Below are positions 60,195 through 64,000 of a stretch of 64,000 nt of DNA, piece by piece (within the stretch, counting starts at the first letter, position 1; every line of letters starts with the position of its first letter). This stretch comes from DAISIL01 sp036822015 (GTDB taxonomy: Bacteria > Bacteroidota > Bacteroidia > Cytophagales > Bernardetiaceae), in contig DAISIL010000009.1 of NCBI GenBank assembly GCA_036822015.1, positions 7,074 through 71,073 on the forward strand. Reading direction: 5' to 3'. A model generated the notes under the pieces. That model saw only the letters and a list, made by a program, of their open reading frames with translations, was not told the DNA's origin and made no database searches. Position numbers and translations under genes: made by a program.

Positions 60195-62405
60195 TTAGAC
60201 GAGGGGCAAACTGACCGTAAATGTTGTTCCGCGCCCCTTTTGGCTTTCAACGTGGATTTTGCCGTTGTTTTTTTCGATAAGTTCTTTGCAGATAATCAAT
60301 CCCAATCCAGTGCCTTTTTCGTTGGCTGTTCCGCTGGTGGTGTGCCGAATATCGACGCGGAAGAGCCGAGCGACGGCCTCCTCCGACATCCCCACCCCCG
60401 AATCGACGAAGTGGATCAGGACGTTTTCTCCGATGCGCTCGGTGATGATCCGAATTGCCCCCCCCTGGTAAGTAAACTTGATGGCATTAGAGATCAGATT
60501 CCGAAAAACGGTGGAGAGGGCATTACGGTCAGCCATCACTCGGGTCTCGGGTTCGATGTCCTGGATGAGTTGTATGTTTTTTTCGTCGGCCTGGGCTTGT
60601 AAGAGCAGGAAGTTTTTTCGGGTCAGTTCGGTCAGGACGATTTCTTCGGGTTCGATACGTATGGTATTCATCTGGGCCCTTGACCAGGTAAGCAGCCCTT
60701 CCAAAAACTCACTCACCTCCCCGACGGCATTATGGAGACGCTCGGAGGTCTGTTGGATTTCCTCTCGGCTCAGGTCTCCCGAAAAGTTGGAGAGCAGGTG
60801 CGTAAATCCTTTCAAAGAGTTCAGGGGCCCCTTGAGATCATGGGCAACGATGGAAAAGAATTTGTCTTTGGCACTGTTAATTTTGAGGAGTTCTTCTTCG
60901 TGCTGGGCGCGTTGGCGGTTGAGTTTTTCGAGTTCTTCGTTTTTTTCGGAGAGGCGTTCGATCAGTCCTTTGCGGCGGCGGTAGCTCCAATACAAAACCC
61001 CCAGGATACCGATGACCAGGGCAATGACCACGGAGATAAACCAGATGACCTTCTGGGCTTCTTTCTCGCGGAGTTCGCTGTATTTGGCTTGCTCCTCCAG
61101 GAGTTCGATGGTGCGCTGGCGTTTTTCGATCTCGTGCTGGATACTTAGCCGCGCAATCTCACGGTTGGTACGCACGTTGAACAAGGAATCGCTGAAGGCT
61201 TTGTAATATTTGTAGTTGGCCAGGGCATCGGCGGGCTGGTTTTTGTATTCGTAGATTTTGGATATGTTTTCGTAATTGTTCTTACTCAATGGCTTAGACC
61301 TTACGTTGAGCGAAATATCCAGCGATTTGTTGAAGTGAAACAGGGCGTTGTTGTATTCCTCACGTTCCATGTAAGCTCGCCCAATCAGGTGGTGGGATTG
61401 CGCGATGAGGTTGTCGTCGTTGGCGCGTTGGCTAAGTTCGAGGGCTTGGTTATAAAAATCGAGTGCCAGGTTGGGATTCCCTTGTTTTTGGTACAACCGC
61501 CCGATGTTCATAAAGGGGATGGCTTTGCGGCGTTGGTCGTTGATCTGCTCGTAAAAGTCCACGGCCTGCCGAAACATATCCAGAGCTTGCTTGAGGTCGC
61601 CTTGTTTGGTGATAATCTCGGCGATGTGGTTGTAGCAATCAGCGATTTTGGTCATGCGCATATCGTTAAAAAACTCGCGCTTGAGGTAGTGTTCATCACT
61701 CGATCGTTGGGCCTCCTGGAGCAAATTGAGGGCATCGCCGTAGTAGTTGAAGGCCTTATCAAACTCTCCGATGACATCGTAAATGCTCCCCGTTTTGATG
61801 GCCAGATCGGCTTGAGCATCTCTGTCGCCATATTTTTCGATTTGTTGGCTGGCATCAAAATAAAAGCGGAACGCCTGATCGTAGTCGCCCAGGGTCTGAA
61901 AAACCTCCCCGATGTACATATTGACCTCCGAGACCCCGAGGGCATCGTTGAGCTTGATGAATATCTCCTTTGCGTCGATCAAAAAGTTGAGGGCGGCCTG
62001 GCTCTGCCCCAAAGCCCCATAGACCGTCCCTACCTGGAGCTTAGCTCGGGCGATGGCTACCGAGTCCTTCAGCCCCGTGGACAGGCGAACGGCTTTGAGG
62101 AGTTCGTCGAGGGCGTACTCGTAGCGTTGGTGGTGTTGGTAGTGCTTACCGAGCAGGAGTAAGGCTTTGATCTGTCGGTCGTTGGCTTCTCTTTGTTGGG
62201 CAATCGTGAGGGCTTCGAGCAGATAGGACTCGGTGGCTTCTTTGTCTCGGTACAGGACTAGATCAGCAAACTCGAGCAGTTTATCCAAACGCTGGTCAGC
62301 CTCCTGAAACGTCCCCAACACTTGATTGAGGCTGTCCGTTTGGGCATTTCCCGTCAGGGAACTCAATACGCAATACCACAGGATGAGGAGGTAACAAGGC
62401 TTCAT
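60195..62405 (-). CDS. TPR-containing sensor histidine kinase
   Basis: This 736-residue protein has an N-terminal signal peptide or anchor (MKPCYLLILWYCVLSSLTGNAQ), an array of tetratricopeptide repeats to about residue 410, a transmembrane helix (VIWFISVVIALVIGILGVLYW), a coiled coil, and a histidine kinase core. The H box is DKFFSIVAHDLKGPLNSL, the N box FRNLISNAIKFTYQGG, with G1 VDSGVGMS and G2 EKGTGLGLIICKEL. The repeats are expected in the periplasm and the kinase in the cytoplasm. No response regulator is adjacent, so it is an orphan kinase. ATG at 62405 is chosen; the longer frame overlaps the upstream gene. Confidence 0.93.
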   Translation of the reverse strand: MKPCYLLILWYCVLSSLTGNAQTDSLNQVLGTFQEADQRLDKLLEFADLVLYRDKEATESYLLEALTIAQQREANDRQIKALLLLGKHYQHHQRYEYALDELLKAVRLSTGLKDSVAIARAKLQVGTVYGALGQSQAALNFLIDAKEIFIKLNDALGVSEVNMYIGEVFQTLGDYDQAFRFYFDASQQIEKYGDRDAQADLAIKTGSIYDVIGEFDKAFNYYGDALNLLQEAQRSSDEHYLKREFFNDMRMTKIADCYNHIAEIITKQGDLKQALDMFRQAVDFYEQINDQRRKAIPFMNIGRLYQKQGNPNLALDFYNQALELSQRANDDNLIAQSHHLIGRAYMEREEYNNALFHFNKSLDISLNVRSKPLSKNNYENISKIYEYKNQPADALANYKYYKAFSDSLFNVRTNREIARLSIQHEIEKRQRTIELLEEQAKYSELREKEAQKVIWFISVVIALVIGILGVLYWSYRRRKGLIERLSEKNEELEKLNRQRAQHEEELLKINSAKDKFFSIVAHDLKGPLNSLKGFTHLLSNFSGDLSREEIQQTSERLHNAVGEVSEFLEGLLTWSRAQMNTIRIEPEEIVLTELTRKNFLLLQAQADEKNIQLIQDIEPETRVMADRNALSTVFRNLISNAIKFTYQGGAIRIITERIGENVLIHFVDSGVGMSEEAVARLFRVDIRHTTSGTANEKGTGLGLIICKELIEKNNGKIHVESQKGRGTTFTVSLPLV

Positions 62406-62451
62406 GTAAGAAAAATACGATTTCCCTCCACGAAAGTAAGCAATTTTATGT

Positions 62452-63903
62452 TTAGTGTTCGGACGGCACACACATATTTTCCACAAAATCAGTAGTAAAG
62501 GTTAGATGAGCCGTCGGGGAGAAGAGTTTGCGGGGGACTTGCTCAAACTGCTTGACGAGTACGGCGATCTTCTTTTGGCGGTCTCGCTTCGTTGGGCTAA
62601 GGGCTGTTTTGAGGAGTTTAATCAAAACGACAACATGCCAGCACTCACGCTTGCCTAGTAGGCGTATCTGCCGCTGAATGCTTCCGACCAACTGATGAAA
62701 CAGATCCTCCTCGCGGAGCATCACATACGTAACGGCCAGGAGTGCTTTGCACTCGAGGAGGGCGTAGGGGTATTTCTTGATCGTCGTGTGATTAAGTAGA
62801 TCGTTGAGCCGTTGGCGGGCATCGTTGTAACGTCCGGCATGGTGATCGGCTAAGGCACGGTAGGTCTGGTAGTTGAGGTAATGCGCAAAGTTGTTTTCAT
62901 CCCCAACAAAGCCCTCAAACATCACGTCGGCTTCGGCGGCCAACGTATGCGCCTGTCCTGCATCAATGGCTCTGGACATCTTGACCTGCAAAAATTGGGT
63001 GGGGTAGGTGTACCAGCTGTAGTTGCTCAACAAAACCGTTGCCCGATCATTGACCTCTTCGTAGCACTCCTCGGCTTTGCTGTCATTTCCGATACGATCG
63101 TGGTAAGCAAAGTTCAAGTAGCCAAACACCAACTCGAGATGAAAATAAAGCGCGTCTTTGGGGTAAGTCTTAAAAATGCGCTGGCTTTTTTTGAGCATCA
63201 CATCTATGGGGTCGTCCTCCATATCCGACGGCTGCTCTTGTACGTACAAGCGATGAAACACACTGACGCAGCTTTGGTAAACATACAAGCGGTGCGATTG
63301 GTGAATCGCGTTGATATTTCGTATCTCGCGGTAGAGCAACTCGAGCTGAAGATAGTCGTCTGTATCACCTCCGAGAGAATACTCCCCAAATTTTTTGAAA
63401 TAGCTGCCCATCACGTCTTCGGCCTTATCAAGGGCTAGCATCAGGGCGACGTGTTTGTTATAGAGCTGGGAGTAGGTGTAATACTCATCCGTATGGATGT
63501 GTAATTTTTTGAGAATTTTATAAACAATCATCAACTCATTAAAAAGATCATAATCAATGAGTTCTTTTTCGAGTTTTTTGAGGGTAGCTACGGCAATGGC
63601 ATGTTTGCGCGTAAAGGCCAATTCCATAATATTGGCCACCTTTTTGAGCAGATCCGTGCGGGGGCTTTCGATGCGCTGAATGAGGTACTCTTCAATTTTT
63701 TGGTTGAGGCGTGAGCGCAACGTATAATACGCATTCGGATTGACCTCCAACTCACGCATGATCTGCTCGTCAGAGATGTTTCGCTCCCGCAAAGATTTGA
63801 TGAGGTGTGCTGATTTTCCTGCGCCGCTTTCTTCTAATGAACTGTAAATGAACTGATAATCGTTTAAAGAAAGTTGCTTTACGATATTCTTCAGTTTAGC
63901 CAT
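62452..63903 (-). CDS. Conserved hypothetical helical protein (483 aa)
   Basis: This soluble, helix-rich protein starts MAKLKNIVKQLSLNDYQFIYSSLEES and continues as a possible TPR-like or HEAT-like array (for example ECYEEVNDRATVLLSNYSWYTY). The first 60 residues, with ISDEQIMRELEVNPNAYYTLRSRLNQKIEEYL, resemble a helix-turn-helix. No function recognised. Reading frames upstream of 63903 run through the tRNA gene and were rejected. It follows the tRNA by 44 nt on the same strand. Confidence 0.7.
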   Translation of the reverse strand: MAKLKNIVKQLSLNDYQFIYSSLEESGAGKSAHLIKSLRERNISDEQIMRELEVNPNAYYTLRSRLNQKIEEYLIQRIESPRTDLLKKVANIMELAFTRKHAIAVATLKKLEKELIDYDLFNELMIVYKILKKLHIHTDEYYTYSQLYNKHVALMLALDKAEDVMGSYFKKFGEYSLGGDTDDYLQLELLYREIRNINAIHQSHRLYVYQSCVSVFHRLYVQEQPSDMEDDPIDVMLKKSQRIFKTYPKDALYFHLELVFGYLNFAYHDRIGNDSKAEECYEEVNDRATVLLSNYSWYTYPTQFLQVKMSRAIDAGQAHTLAAEADVMFEGFVGDENNFAHYLNYQTYRALADHHAGRYNDARQRLNDLLNHTTIKKYPYALLECKALLAVTYVMLREEDLFHQLVGSIQRQIRLLGKRECWHVVVLIKLLKTALSPTKRDRQKKIAVLVKQFEQVPRKLFSPTAHLTFTTDFVENMCVPSEH

Positions 63904-63947
63904 TAGATGCTGGAGCGGAGAACTTACAAAAAAGAAAAGAAAGGGAG

Positions 63948-64000
<53 letters not shown>

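Overview
The window reads as the chromosome of a Bacteroidota bacterium (formerly Bacteroidetes). The evidence is a SusC/SusD outer-membrane pair, a protein with a type IX secretion C-terminal sorting domain, the fused LpxC-FabZ enzyme, DUF4286, DUF2795 and DUF2911 proteins, and many promoters of the Bacteroidota form TAnnTTTG in place of TATAAT. Base composition is near-balanced to mildly GC-rich in most genes, with three clearly AT-rich genes (about 25.2-27.0, 32.9-34.2 and 42.0-43.0 kb). The genus cannot be fixed from the sequence.

Layout. 0-4.4 kb: the N-terminus of a WYL regulator, a PaaE-like flavin/2Fe-2S reductase, a small conserved ORF coupled to an orphan FecCD permease, a miniature T9SS-tagged protein, ndk and a small exported protein. 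4.4-12.1 kb: carB and a SusD/SusC operon. 12.4-16.0 kb: ugd-dapB-holB and a DUF2795 gene. 16.0-23.2 kb, minus strand: an unknown 424-residue protein, polA, a DUF2911/TPR protein, a restriction-type nuclease domain fused to membrane helices, and an MlaF-like ATPase. 23.2-27.0 kb: hisH, a saccharopine/carboxynorspermidine dehydrogenase-like gene, then an AT-rich OLD-family ATPase/Toprim gene. 27.0-34.2 kb: lpxA and lpxC-fabZ, then pyk-yaaA, an iron alcohol dehydrogenase and an AT-rich PEGA-repeat protein. 34.3-39.7 kb: DUF4286, a TPR/SpoIIE phosphatase, a double-PspC protein, dnaJ and grpE. 39.9-43.0 kb: an N-terminal transketolase half, a thioesterase, a hypothetical, and an orphan cytosine methyltransferase. 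43.0-49.5 kb: a membrane spermidine synthase-Nif3-lipoprotein operon divergent from two tandem TlpA-like genes and a zinc-ribbon/RDD protein. 49.5-53.5 kb: an SDR reductase, a lipoprotein, an M23/LysM peptidase and tsaB. 53.6-59.0 kb: nhaA, DUF3817, parE, a very acidic microprotein and a CrtI-like FAD oxidoreductase. 59.0-64.0 kb: an ECF sigma factor with an overlapping small partner, a TPR histidine kinase, an unknown protein and the 3' part of tRNA-Ala(GGC).

Functionally this is mostly core genome: nucleotide and amino-acid metabolism, lipid A synthesis, replication, chaperones and envelope signalling. No insertion sequence, integrase, phage gene or CRISPR array was seen. The accessory element consists of single genes inserted between core genes: the OLD nuclease, the orphan DNA methyltransferase and the PEGA protein. 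The items most worth a second look are the nuclease-domain/membrane fusion, the lone OLD-family gene, the tandem TlpA pair in which one copy has lost half of its CxxC, the opposed promoters sharing one palindrome at 45777-45793, and several genes whose start codon lies 4-5 nt after the promoter -7 box (predicted leaderless mRNAs).
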